DNA from: CAYXGZ01 sp964464755
Lineage (GTDB): Bacteria > Planctomycetota > MHYJ01 > JACPRB01
Reading direction: 5' to 3'
NCBI GenBank assembly: GCA_964464755.1
Contig: CAYXGZ010000041.1
Location: forward strand, 1 to 32,863
Length of the DNA stretch: 32,863 bases
Shown here: piece after piece, positions 20,473 to 27,815 of the stretch
Layout: every line of letters starts with the position of its first letter
How positions within the stretch are numbered: the stretch's first letter is position 1
Program-made: the position numbers and the translations under genes
Notes under the pieces: model-generated
What the model was told of the DNA's origin: nothing
The model's input: the letters and a program-made list of their open reading frames with translations, nothing else
Databases searched by the model: none

Positions 20473-23099
20473 ACCCCGGGGGGCTCTTCGGCCGGCTCGC
20501 CAAGGTCGTCTCCGACCCGGCCGCGCAGGCGCTCGGGGAGAAGGCCGTCGAGGCGGGCCTGCTCAGCGTGGACGACCTCCGCGCCTGCCGCGAGCGCGCC
20601 GCCTCGCGCCCCGGCGTCCCCTTCCGCGCGATCCTCGAGGAGCAGGGCGTCGGCGCCCAGGCCCTCGACGTCCTCGAGCGCCTCGTCCTCGAGGGCCCCT
20701 CCCGCCCGCCGCTGGCCGACCGCTACGAGATCCGCGCCGAGATCGGCGAGGGCGCGATGGGCGTCGTCTACCGCGCCTGGGACCGGCAGCTCAAGCGCGA
20801 GGTCGCCATCAAGTTCCTCCGCGCCGACCTCCGCGGCCGGCCCGAGGGGCTGCGGCGCATGCGCCACGAGGCCCTCGCCGCCGCGCGCCTCAACCACCCG
20901 AACCTGCCCGTGCTCCACGACGTCGGCGAGGAGGGCGGCCTCCCCTTCCTCGTCATGGAGCTCGTCGAGGGGCCGTCGCTGGCCGAGGAGATCTCCGCCC
21001 GCCGCCTCGGCCCCCGCCGCGCCGCCGAGGCCCTCGAGAAGGCCGCGCGCGCCGTCCACCACGTCCACGCCCAGGGCATCATCCACCGCGACCTCAAGCC
21101 CTCGAACCTCCGCTTCGACGCCCGCGGCGAGATCCGCGTCCTCGACTTCGGCCTCGTCCGCCTCGTCGAGTCCGAGGGCGACCCGACCCGCACCGGCGCC
21201 GCCGTCGGCACGCCGTCGTACATGGCGCCCGAGCAGGTCCGCGACGCGAAGTCCGTCGACGCCCGGACGGACATCTACGGCCTGGGCTCCACGCTCTACG
21301 AGGCGTTGTCGGGCCGGCCGCCGCACCTGGGCAAGACGCCCGCGGAGGTGTACTGGCGCGTCCTCAACGAGGACCCGGTGCCGCTGCGCAAGCTCGACCC
21401 GCGCATCGACCCCGCGCTGGACCGCATCGCGGCCCACGCGCTGGAGAAGGACCCGGCGCGGCGCTACCCGACCGCGGAGGCGATGGCCGACGACCTCCGC
21501 CGCCACCTCTCCGGCCAGGGCATCCTCGCCCCCGCGCCCTCGACGTTCCGCCGCGTCGCGCGCCGGGCGCGGGCCCATCCCGCGGTGGCGACGCTCGCGG
21601 GGGTCCTCGCCGGCGTCGTCGTGATCGGCCTCTCCGCCTGGGGCTGGAGCTCCTGGCAGCGGCACCGCTCGGCGGCCGACGGGCGCGCCCAGCTCGAGGC
21701 CGGGAACTGGGCCGCCGCCGCGCTCGCCTTCGAGTCCGCCGGCGACCGCCCCGGGAAGCGCGTCGCCGACGCCATGCTCGCCGCGGACCGCCTCGCCACA
21801 CGCCGCGCCGAGCTGCGCCCGGCGACGCCGGAGTCCGCGCCGCCCCTCGCGCCCCACGAGCCCGCGTCGACGCGGGAGGCCCGCTGGGCCGCCGAGGACC
21901 TGGAGGCGAAGCGGCGCCGCGAGTCCGAGAGCCTCGAGGACGAGCAGGAGCGCCTGCTCCACTCGGTCGCCCCGGAGCTTCGGGAGGCGAGGGTGCGGCT
22001 GGCCCGCATCTACCTGGACCGGAGGCGGGTCGCGCTCGAGGCCCGGGACCGGGCCTCCGCGGAGGCCTGGGCCGCGAAGGCGCGGGAGGCGGACGCCGCC
22101 ACCGCCGCGCCCGTCCTCGACGCCCGCACCCGGGTCTCGATCCGTGGCGAGGGCCACCTGTTCCGCTACGAGGAACGGAAGCGCCGCCTCGTCCCCTGCC
22201 CCTGCGCCCCCGACGGACGGATCCGCGAGCCCGAGCTGCGCTCGGTCGATCCGGTCTCGTGGACGGCATCCGAGGACGAGAAGCGGGCGGTCCGCGAGGG
22301 GACGGCCTACCCGCTGGCGGCGGACTCGTTCAACTCGGTGCGGGGCGAGCTCGCGCTGCCCGAGGGCTCGTACCTCCTGCTGTCCGGAGGCGCGAGGTTC
22401 CCCTTCGTGGTGTCGGGCGTGCCGGTTTCGATCGAGGCGTCCAGCCCGCGGGGACCGGAGGGCTACGCGTACGTCGCCCCGGGCCCGTTCACGGCGGGCG
22501 GGGATCCGGCGGCCCTCGACTTCTCGGCCGCGCTGCGGCGCAGCGAGGAGAAGATCCTGCCCGGGTACTGGATCCAGCGATACTCGGTCACGTTCGGGGA
22601 ATACCGGGACTTCGAGCCGGCCGCCCCCGAGCCGGCGCCGGACGGGCCGGTGCTCGGGATCGCGCCGGCCGCGGCCCGCCGCTACGCGGAGTGGAAGTCG
22701 GCCCGGGACCCGGCGTGGAGCTACCGGCTGCCGACGGAGGACGAGTGGGAGAAGGCGGCGCGCGGGGCGGACGGGCGCTACTTCCCCTGGGGGGACCGTT
22801 TCGAGCCGTCCTTCAGCGCGTGGATGGACTCCCGGCCCGTGCGGGCGCAGGCGCGCCATGCGGGGCTGGAGCGGGTCGGGCTCTTCCCCGCGGACGAGTC
22901 TCCCTACGGCGTGCGCGACCTCGCGGGCGTGGCGCGCTCGATCACGTCGACACCCTCCGGCGACGCGGGGTGGTGGGTGACGAAGGGCGGCGGCTGGAAC
23001 TTCCCGAGCCTGTGGTCGCGGGCGGCGCACCGCTCGGCGGTGCCCGACGACAAGGGCGCGCTCGGGGTGGGCTTCCGGTTGGTGGCGGTTCCGAAATGA
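20469..23099 (+). CDS. Membrane Ser/Thr protein kinase fused to an FGE/SUMF1-like domain
   Basis: Domains in this 876-residue protein: an N-terminal helical module at about 17-76 resembling the MshEN-like modules of the other kinase (ALGEKAVEAGLLSVDDL) and a full kinase domain at about 86-350. The kinase has GEGAMG (93-98), K115, HRDLKPSN (206-213), DFG (226-228) and APE (253-255). One membrane span (about 371-393) and a long Ala/Arg/Glu helical stretch (about 465-545) follow. The last part, from about 665, is a formylglycine-generating-enzyme-like domain (YVAPGPFTAGGDP, RLPTEDEWEKAARGADG, YFPWGD). The FGE active-site cysteines are absent (SRAAHRS where RC would be expected), so this end probably binds rather than oxidises. 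The FGE part should lie outside the cytoplasm as the sensor. The start is GTG overlapping the sigma factor stop (GTGA); the 3' end overlaps the next gene (ATGA). Confidence 0.92.
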   Translation: MNPGGLFGRLAKVVSDPAAQALGEKAVEAGLLSVDDLRACRERAASRPGVPFRAILEEQGVGAQALDVLERLVLEGPSRPPLADRYEIRAEIGEGAMGVVYRAWDRQLKREVAIKFLRADLRGRPEGLRRMRHEALAAARLNHPNLPVLHDVGEEGGLPFLVMELVEGPSLAEEISARRLGPRRAAEALEKAARAVHHVHAQGIIHRDLKPSNLRFDARGEIRVLDFGLVRLVESEGDPTRTGAAVGTPSYMAPEQVRDAKSVDARTDIYGLGSTLYEALSGRPPHLGKTPAEVYWRVLNEDPVPLRKLDPRIDPALDRIAAHALEKDPARRYPTAEAMADDLRRHLSGQGILAPAPSTFRRVARRARAHPAVATLAGVLAGVVVIGLSAWGWSSWQRHRSAADGRAQLEAGNWAAAALAFESAGDRPGKRVADAMLAADRLATRRAELRPATPESAPPLAPHEPASTREARWAAEDLEAKRRRESESLEDEQERLLHSVAPELREARVRLARIYLDRRRVALEARDRASAEAWAAKAREADAATAAPVLDARTRVSIRGEGHLFRYEERKRRLVPCPCAPDGRIREPELRSVDPVSWTASEDEKRAVREGTAYPLAADSFNSVRGELALPEGSYLLLSGGARFPFVVSGVPVSIEASSPRGPEGYAYVAPGPFTAGGDPAALDFSAALRRSEEKILPGYWIQRYSVTFGEYRDFEPAAPEPAPDGPVLGIAPAAARRYAEWKSARDPAWSYRLPTEDEWEKAARGADGRYFPWGDRFEPSFSAWMDSRPVRAQARHAGLERVGLFPADESPYGVRDLAGVARSITSTPSGDAGWWVTKGGGWNFPSLWSRAAHRSAVPDDKGALGVGFRLVAVPK

Positions 23100-23413
23100 G
23101 CCGGAGCGCCGCGGTCTTCTCGTGGATCTTCGCGATCCTCGCCGGGCTGGCGGCGCTGGGGGCGGTCCCCGCGACCTGGCTGTGCTGGGAGATCGTCCGC
23201 ACGCGGGATGGCTGGGCGGCGATGTTCTTCCTATTCGCCGTGACGCCGGCCCTCGGCGGGGCCTCGCTGCTGGCGGCGATCGGCGGGGGCTGGATGTTCC
23301 GGAGGCACCGGGGCCCGCGGGACCGGGTCACGCTCTGGCTCGCGGCCGGGGCGCTCCTGGCGACGGCCGGGCAGACCGCGGCGATCCTGCTGTCGAAGCC
23401 GTCGGCGTGCTAG
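23096..23413 (+). CDS. Small three-span membrane protein
   Basis: This 105-residue protein is mostly hydrophobic, with three probable membrane spans at about residues 6-31, 40-66 and 78-100. They are joined by a short loop (RTRDGW) and a basic loop (RRHRGPRDR); the latter should be cytoplasmic. No family is recognised. The ATG overlaps the stop of the kinase gene (ATGA), so it is the third gene of the sigma-kinase operon and is probably translationally coupled. It may modulate or anchor the kinase, or act as its membrane partner; that is inference from position only. The C-terminus ends in KPSAC. Its stop codon shares a CTAG with the stop of the convergent lipoprotein gene. Confidence 0.78.
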   Translation: MSRSAAVFSWIFAILAGLAALGAVPATWLCWEIVRTRDGWAAMFFLFAVTPALGGASLLAAIGGGWMFRRHRGPRDRVTLWLAAGALLATAGQTAAILLSKPSAC

Positions 23414-24108
23414 CCTCGGTCCACCAGGTTCATCTGCCAGAGCTGGCCGGATTCCACCTCGCCGAGGATGAACCCGTAGAGTTCGGAGACGCCCAGCGGG
23501 GCCGACGCCAGGTCCAGCGCCTTCTGGTAGAGCCTCAGGATCGGCAACCGGGAGTGGTAGACGTCCACCCGGCGCACGAGGCAGAACGGGGCCTTCGGGT
23601 CGAGGAACAGCGTCGTGGTCACCTTCTGGGAGATCACGAGGTTGTCGGCCTCGACCGTGTAGAGCAGGACCTTCGACGCCTTGAGCTTCCCGTCGGCGCC
23701 CCCGGAGAAGGCGACCGCCTTCTCGTCGGCGAGGTAGTTGGGATCGCCCGGTTTCGCGATCCGCAGCGGGCGACGGGAGCCCCCGGACCGGTCCTCCATC
23801 CAGGCCTCGAGGACCTGCCCCGACTCGTCGAGGATCATGCGCCGGACCATGCCGGTCATGAACGAGACGTGGGCCGGCGCCTTGGGCCAGGTCAGGGCCA
23901 CGTCGACCTTCCCGGGGGCGACGGCCAGGATCTCGAGGCGGACGTGCATCCCGCCGTCCATCGCCTCGTAGAGGGCCCAGTCCCCCGCCTTGTACCCGTC
24001 GTGCAGGTAGAGGCGGTTCTCGATCGGGGTCTGCTGCATCTGCAGGACGAGCATCGAGCGGCAGCCCGCGAGCGGGAGCAGGAGAAGGAGGGGGACGAGG
24101 CGCTTCAT
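23410..24108 (-). CDS. Lipoprotein of unknown function
   Basis: This 232-residue protein starts with a canonical lipoprotein signal: MKRLVPLLLLLPLAGC, lipobox LAGC with C16. The mature part is mainly beta-strand in appearance (AGDWALYEAMDGGMHVRLEI, KVDVALTWPKAPAHV) and lacks recognisable catalytic motifs. The repeated theme of property measurement (WALYE, VRRMILDESGQVLEAW) recalls secreted planctomycete proteins of unknown role. I chose the ATG at 24108 because GGAGGAGG lies five bases upstream; an in-frame ATG seven codons earlier has none and falls in the candidate -10. A TATGCT hexamer lies upstream. It converges on the small membrane protein gene with a four-base overlap. Confidence 0.8.
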   Translation of the reverse strand: MKRLVPLLLLLPLAGCRSMLVLQMQQTPIENRLYLHDGYKAGDWALYEAMDGGMHVRLEILAVAPGKVDVALTWPKAPAHVSFMTGMVRRMILDESGQVLEAWMEDRSGGSRRPLRIAKPGDPNYLADEKAVAFSGGADGKLKASKVLLYTVEADNLVISQKVTTTLFLDPKAPFCLVRRVDVYHSRLPILRLYQKALDLASAPLGVSELYGFILGEVESGQLWQMNLVDRG

Positions 24109-24124
24109 GGGGACCTCCTCCCCG

Positions 24125-24130
24125 AGCATA
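24125..24130 (-). promoter_or_regulatory. Candidate -10 TATGCT for the lipoprotein gene
   Basis: TATGCT on the minus strand lies 16 bases before the ATG at 24108. Transcription from near 24118 would give a leader of about ten bases made up largely of the GGAGGAGG site. No -35 is evident. Confidence 0.4.
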
Positions 24131-24136
24131 CCCCGC

Positions 24137-24670
24137 TCAGGCCGCCCCGACGCGTCCCTCGCGCCGGGGGAAGAGCTTCCGCCGGAGGATCTCGAGGTCC
24201 AGGACCAGGAGCAGGGCGCCGAAAGCCGCCGAGACGGCGGGCGCCGTCCGGAGCACGAGCTTCCCGAGGGGCTCGCCGCCGACGGAGAGCATCCCCAGCG
24301 AGAAGGCCGCGCCGGTGGCGAACTGGCCGACGCCCACGAGCGCGCCGCCCGCGAACTGGCCCAGCACGAGCGCCCCGAGCGCGAACTGGCCGACGGCCAG
24401 GAGGCCGACGCCGAACTGCGCGACGGTGACGACGCCGATGGCGAACTGGCCCACGGCGAGCCAGCCCTTGGCGACCCGAAGCTTGCCCCGGGAATCCCGG
24501 CCGATCGCGAGGTGCACGAGCGGCAGGCCGAGGAACTCGGCGCGGGAGCGCCACTCGCCGCCGGTCCCGCGGAACTCGGCGATGGCCGGACGGGGGGCGC
24601 CGCAGCCGGGACAGGTCCAGGCCTGGTCGCTGATCTTGCGTCCGCATTCGCGGCAGGCGTGGAGGCTCAT
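24137..24670 (-). CDS. Zinc-ribbon protein with hydrophobic QF decapeptide repeats
   Basis: This 177-residue protein opens with a zinc ribbon (C6, C9, C20 and C23 in CRECG and CPGCG). A short polar stretch follows, then from about residue 68 a hydrophobic region with the unit VGQFAxGxLx repeated about five times. The QF pairs fall at residues 75, 85, 95, 105 and 116, a period of ten, the last step eleven. A further hydrophobic segment (about 141-160) and a basic tail (RRKLFPRREGR) close the protein. The regular spacing suggests a beta-solenoid or another stacked fold inside or against the membrane, rather than ordinary membrane helices. I do not recognise a named family. The ATG at 24670 has no clear ribosome binding site, so the start is less certain. 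It lies between the lipoprotein gene and the third toroid gene. Confidence 0.72.
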   Translation of the reverse strand: MSLHACRECGRKISDQAWTCPGCGAPRPAIAEFRGTGGEWRSRAEFLGLPLVHLAIGRDSRGKLRVAKGWLAVGQFAIGVVTVAQFGVGLLAVGQFALGALVLGQFAGGALVGVGQFATGAAFSLGMLSVGGEPLGKLVLRTAPAVSAAFGALLLVLDLEILRRKLFPRREGRVGAA

Positions 24671-24717
24671 GCCGGTAAGACCGCGGGGGCGCGCGGGCGT
24701 TTCCGGGAACCGGCCCG

Positions 24718-25902
24718 CTACTTCCCCGGCGGGGGCGGCGGCGGCGTGGGCTCGGGCTTCTTCGCCCCGCCCGTCTCCACGAGCGGCGGCGTCGAGCGCG
24801 TGAGGAAGAGGATCGCGAAGCAGGTGTCCGGCGTCTCCATCGACCCCACCGCCTTCCACGCCATCTGCTCCCCCGTCGTCCAGCTCCCGTCGCGCCGCTG
24901 GTTGTCCAGGAGCCACTTCGCCCCGCCGTCGTACCAGGGCACCGCGCCGAACTTCTCCGTGTTGCAGATGATGCCCGTCCGCTCCAGCGAGTAGAGGTAG
25001 TAGTAGTGCCAGGCCCGGGGATCGATCACGTTCGAGTCCGTGACCTCGGGGTTCTGGTCGAACGCGATCCGCCGCGCCATGTACGCCATCCCCCGCGTCA
25101 CCGCGGGGTCCTTCAGCGCGTTCTTCAGCGCGTCCTTCACCCCGAGGTAGTAGCGGCACATCGCCACCGAGCAGATCCCCGCCAGCGTCATCGAGCCGTA
25201 GCTCGACTTGTCCTTGCGGTCGGCGAAGTAGTAGCCCCAGCCCCCGTCCCCCCGCTGCGTCATCAGCAGGTACTTCAGCGCGTTCGCCCAGCACTCCTTC
25301 GGCACCTCGATCCCCGCCTCCATGCACGCGCGCAGGCCGAGCAGCGCGAACTGGATGTGGGACATGTCCCCCTTCACCTTGGGGTCGAACTTCGCGCGCC
25401 GGGCGACCTTCCAGAGCTTCTTCCCGTCCTTCTCGACCGGCGGCGGGGCGGGGTCCACCTTCTGGGCCGTCGGGTGGGTCTTCTCGTCGTGCAGCGTCCC
25501 GGGGTAGCCCCACTCCCCCTCGTAGAGCTGCGTGTCGACCAGCCACTGCGCGCAGTCCATGAGCTCCGTCTTGTACTTCTCGGGGTCGATCCGCTGCAGC
25601 GCCATCGCCCGCACGCAGACCCGGTACGTGAAGGCCAGCGGCGCCTTCAGCATCTTGTCGAGCAGCTTCTGGAACCCGGGGTCGTCCTTCTTCACGCCCG
25701 CGTGGCTCAGGGTCAGCACCACGATCTCGACCGGCCCCGTCCACGTCGACGCGTCGATCGTCCCGTCGCCGTACTTCTTGAGCAGCCAGTCGGCGCCCTT
25801 CTTGATCGCCTCGTCCACCTTCGCGGGATCGGGCTTGCCCTTGTCCTGGGCCGAGGCCGCCGGCAGCAGGGCCAGCAGGAGCGCGAGCGGGAGGAACTTC
25901 AT
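24718..25902 (-). CDS. Secreted prenyltransferase/squalene-cyclase-type toroid protein
   Basis: This 394-residue protein has a signal peptide (MKFLPLALLLALLPAASA, cleavage after A18) and no membrane anchor, so it is released outside the cytoplasm. The mature domain has repeated helical pairs of the terpenoid-cyclase toroid type: AIKKGADWLLKKY, CAQWLVDTQLYEGEWGYPG, ALKYLLMTQRGDGGWGYYFA, GAKWLLDNQRRDGSWTTGE. It differs from the tandem paralogues at 14656 and 16336 in lacking the TonB-like span, the linker and the glycine patch. No cyclase DxDD motif or prenyltransferase zinc site is obvious. The C-terminus is Pro/Lys-rich (PEPTPPPPPPGK). The ATG has GAGG five bases upstream; a GTG two codons earlier is possible but overlaps that site. 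It begins seven bases after argB and is probably co-transcribed with the arginine genes. Confidence 0.85.
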   Translation of the reverse strand: MKFLPLALLLALLPAASAQDKGKPDPAKVDEAIKKGADWLLKKYGDGTIDASTWTGPVEIVVLTLSHAGVKKDDPGFQKLLDKMLKAPLAFTYRVCVRAMALQRIDPEKYKTELMDCAQWLVDTQLYEGEWGYPGTLHDEKTHPTAQKVDPAPPPVEKDGKKLWKVARRAKFDPKVKGDMSHIQFALLGLRACMEAGIEVPKECWANALKYLLMTQRGDGGWGYYFADRKDKSSYGSMTLAGICSVAMCRYYLGVKDALKNALKDPAVTRGMAYMARRIAFDQNPEVTDSNVIDPRAWHYYYLYSLERTGIICNTEKFGAVPWYDGGAKWLLDNQRRDGSWTTGEQMAWKAVGSMETPDTCFAILFLTRSTPPLVETGGAKKPEPTPPPPPPGK

Positions 25903-25909
25903 GCGCACC

Positions 25910-26797
25910 TCAACGGTAGATCATCGTCCCGCAACCGTGGTCCGTGAAGATCTCGGTCAGCACCGAGTTGGGCTTCATGCCGTTGATGATGTGGACGCTG
26001 CGGACGCCGTCGGCCAGCGCCTCGATCGCGGACTGCGCCTTGGGGACCATGCCCCCGCGCACCACGCCCTGGGCGATCAGCGCGTTGATCTCCGCGACCG
26101 ACGCGCGCTGGATCAGCTCCTTCGAGTCCCCCGAGCCCTTCCAGATCCCGTCCACGTCGCTCGCGAGGATCAGCTTCTCGACCTCGAGCTCCCCCGCGAT
26201 GAAGCTCGCGACCGTGTCCGCGTTGATGTTCAGGACCCGGCCCTGGTCGTCCGCGCCCAGCGACGCGACGACGGGCGTGAAGTCCGCGTCGAGCAGCACC
26301 TTGAGCAGGCGCACGTCGACGCGCTGGATGTCGCCGACCTCCCCGAAGTCGACGAGCTCCTCCTTCCCCGTCGCCTGGTTGAGGATCGTCTTCGGCGGCC
26401 GCTTCGTCGCGTGGATGATGTTGCCGTCCACGCCCGAGAGGCCGACGGCCGGGATCCCGTAGCGCTTCAGGCCGCCGAGGATCTCCGTGTTCACGAGCCC
26501 GGCGAAGACCATCTTGACGATGTCGAGCGTCTTCTCGTCCGTGACGCGGCGCCCGTTGATCATCCGGGTCTCGACCCCGAGCCTTTCCGAGAGCTCGGTC
26601 GCCTGCTTGCCGCCGCCGTGGATCACGACGATCCGGATGCCGACCTGCGCCAGGAGCGCGACCTCCTCGCAGAACGGCCAGAGGGTCTTCTCCTCGTCGG
26701 CGATCGCCCCGCCCAGCTTGACCACGAAGGTCTTGTTCTTGAAGCGGTTGATGTACGGCAGGGCCTGCCGCAGGAGCTCGACGTTCTCCGCCTTCAC
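25910..26797 (-). CDS. argB: N-acetylglutamate kinase (or N-acylglutamate kinase)
   Basis: This 295-residue amino-acid kinase performs the second step of arginine synthesis, phosphorylating N-acylglutamate. Visible motifs are FVVKLGGAI (K27), VVIHGGGKQATELSERLGV (about 57-75), NGRRVTDEKTL, the central GLSGVDGNIIHATKRP, ADTVASFIAGEL and the C-terminal GGMVPKAQSAIEAL. In most ArgB proteins the stretch after the glycine loop reads NGLRVTD. The NGRRxTD form is, from memory, closer to the Bacteroides fragilis kinase, which acts in a succinyl-ornithine pathway, so the acyl group is not certain. The start is GTG at 26797, overlapping the argF' stop (GTGA), so the two are translationally coupled. The next gene, a secreted toroid protein, follows seven bases after the stop. 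Confidence 0.92.
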   Translation of the reverse strand: MKAENVELLRQALPYINRFKNKTFVVKLGGAIADEEKTLWPFCEEVALLAQVGIRIVVIHGGGKQATELSERLGVETRMINGRRVTDEKTLDIVKMVFAGLVNTEILGGLKRYGIPAVGLSGVDGNIIHATKRPPKTILNQATGKEELVDFGEVGDIQRVDVRLLKVLLDADFTPVVASLGADDQGRVLNINADTVASFIAGELEVEKLILASDVDGIWKGSGDSKELIQRASVAEINALIAQGVVRGGMVPKAQSAIEALADGVRSVHIINGMKPNSVLTEIFTDHGCGTMIYR

Positions 26798-27801
26798 AGC
26801 ACGGCCTCGAGGAGGGCCTGCTGGACCCAGAGGCGGTTCTCGGCCTCGTCGTAGATCGCCGAGCCGCGGCCGTCGAGCACCCCGTCGGACACCTCGACGT
26901 TGCGCCGCACCGGCAGGCAGTGCAGGAAGACCGCCTCCGAGCTGAGCGACATCTTGCGCTCGTCGAGCATCCAGGACTTGTAGGTCGTGCGGATGTAGGA
27001 CTCCTCCTCGCGGCGGCCGTAGTGGTTGATGCCGCCCCAGGCCTTCGCGGAGACGACCTGCGCGCCGACGAGGGCCTCGTTCTGGATGTTCATCACGCGG
27101 ACGCGCTTGCCCGCCGCGGCGGCCGCGCGCTCCGCCTGATCCATCACGGGCTTCGGCAGCGGGAACTCGGGCGGGTGCACGAGCGTGACCTCGGCGCCCA
27201 TCTGCGCCATGGCCAGCACGAAGGAGTCCGGCACCGCCGTCGGCAGGGACTTCGGGTGCGGCGCCCAGGTCAGGACGACCTTCTGGTTGCGCACCGCGCC
27301 GCGCTTCTCGTGCACCGTCATGAGGTCCGCGAGCGCCTGGCAGGGGTGCCAGAGCGAGCTCTCGAGGTTCAGGACCGGCACGTCGGAGTGACGCTTGAAG
27401 CTCTGGATCACCGAGTCGGCCAGGTCGTCGGTCGGACTCTCCATCCCCGCGAAGCAGCGCACGCCGACGGCGTCGACGAAGCGCGAGAGGACCTTGACCG
27501 CGTCCTTGACGTGCTCGGTGCGCCCGCCGTCCATCACGGCCCCGTCGCGGTGCTCCAGCGTCCACGAGTCGGACCCGACGTTCATCGTGACGGCCGTGCC
27601 GCCGAGGGCCTGGATCGCCAGCTCGAACGAGGTCCGCGTCCGCAGCGAGGGGTTGAAGAAGATCAGGGCGACGCTCTTGCCCGCCAGCGGCTTCGTCGTC
27701 GCGCCGCCGTGCTTGCGCGCCTTCGCCAGCGCGATCAGCTGGTCCAGGTCGGCGGGCGCGAAGTCCCCCGTCGAGATGAAATGCTTCCCCTTGAGCGACA
27801 T
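26794..27801 (-). CDS. argF': N-acylornithine carbamoyltransferase (ArgF' class)
   Basis: This 335-residue protein belongs to the acetyl/succinyl-ornithine transcarbamylase class and not to ordinary ornithine transcarbamylase. The carbamoyl-phosphate loop reads FFNPSLRTRTSFE (S52-L-R-T-R, where ornithine enzymes have STRTR). Other class features are VMDGGRTEH (89-97), HPCQ (152-155), LTWAPHPKSLPTAVP and DERKMSL (280-286). HCLPVRRN (294-301) follows. It transfers a carbamoyl group to N-acyl-ornithine, giving N-acyl-citrulline. Against my recollection of Xanthomonas acetylornithine transcarbamylase, T95 replaces the specificity residue Glu92 and E303 replaces the carboxylated Lys302. The Bacteroides succinyl enzyme has Pro at the first position, so the acyl group is unresolved. 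The ATG at 27801 has GAGGAG about five bases upstream. It lies between argD and argB. Confidence 0.88.
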   Translation of the reverse strand: MSLKGKHFISTGDFAPADLDQLIALAKARKHGGATTKPLAGKSVALIFFNPSLRTRTSFELAIQALGGTAVTMNVGSDSWTLEHRDGAVMDGGRTEHVKDAVKVLSRFVDAVGVRCFAGMESPTDDLADSVIQSFKRHSDVPVLNLESSLWHPCQALADLMTVHEKRGAVRNQKVVLTWAPHPKSLPTAVPDSFVLAMAQMGAEVTLVHPPEFPLPKPVMDQAERAAAAAGKRVRVMNIQNEALVGAQVVSAKAWGGINHYGRREEESYIRTTYKSWMLDERKMSLSSEAVFLHCLPVRRNVEVSDGVLDGRGSAIYDEAENRLWVQQALLEAVL

Positions 27802-27815
27802 GGGTTCTCCTCGGT

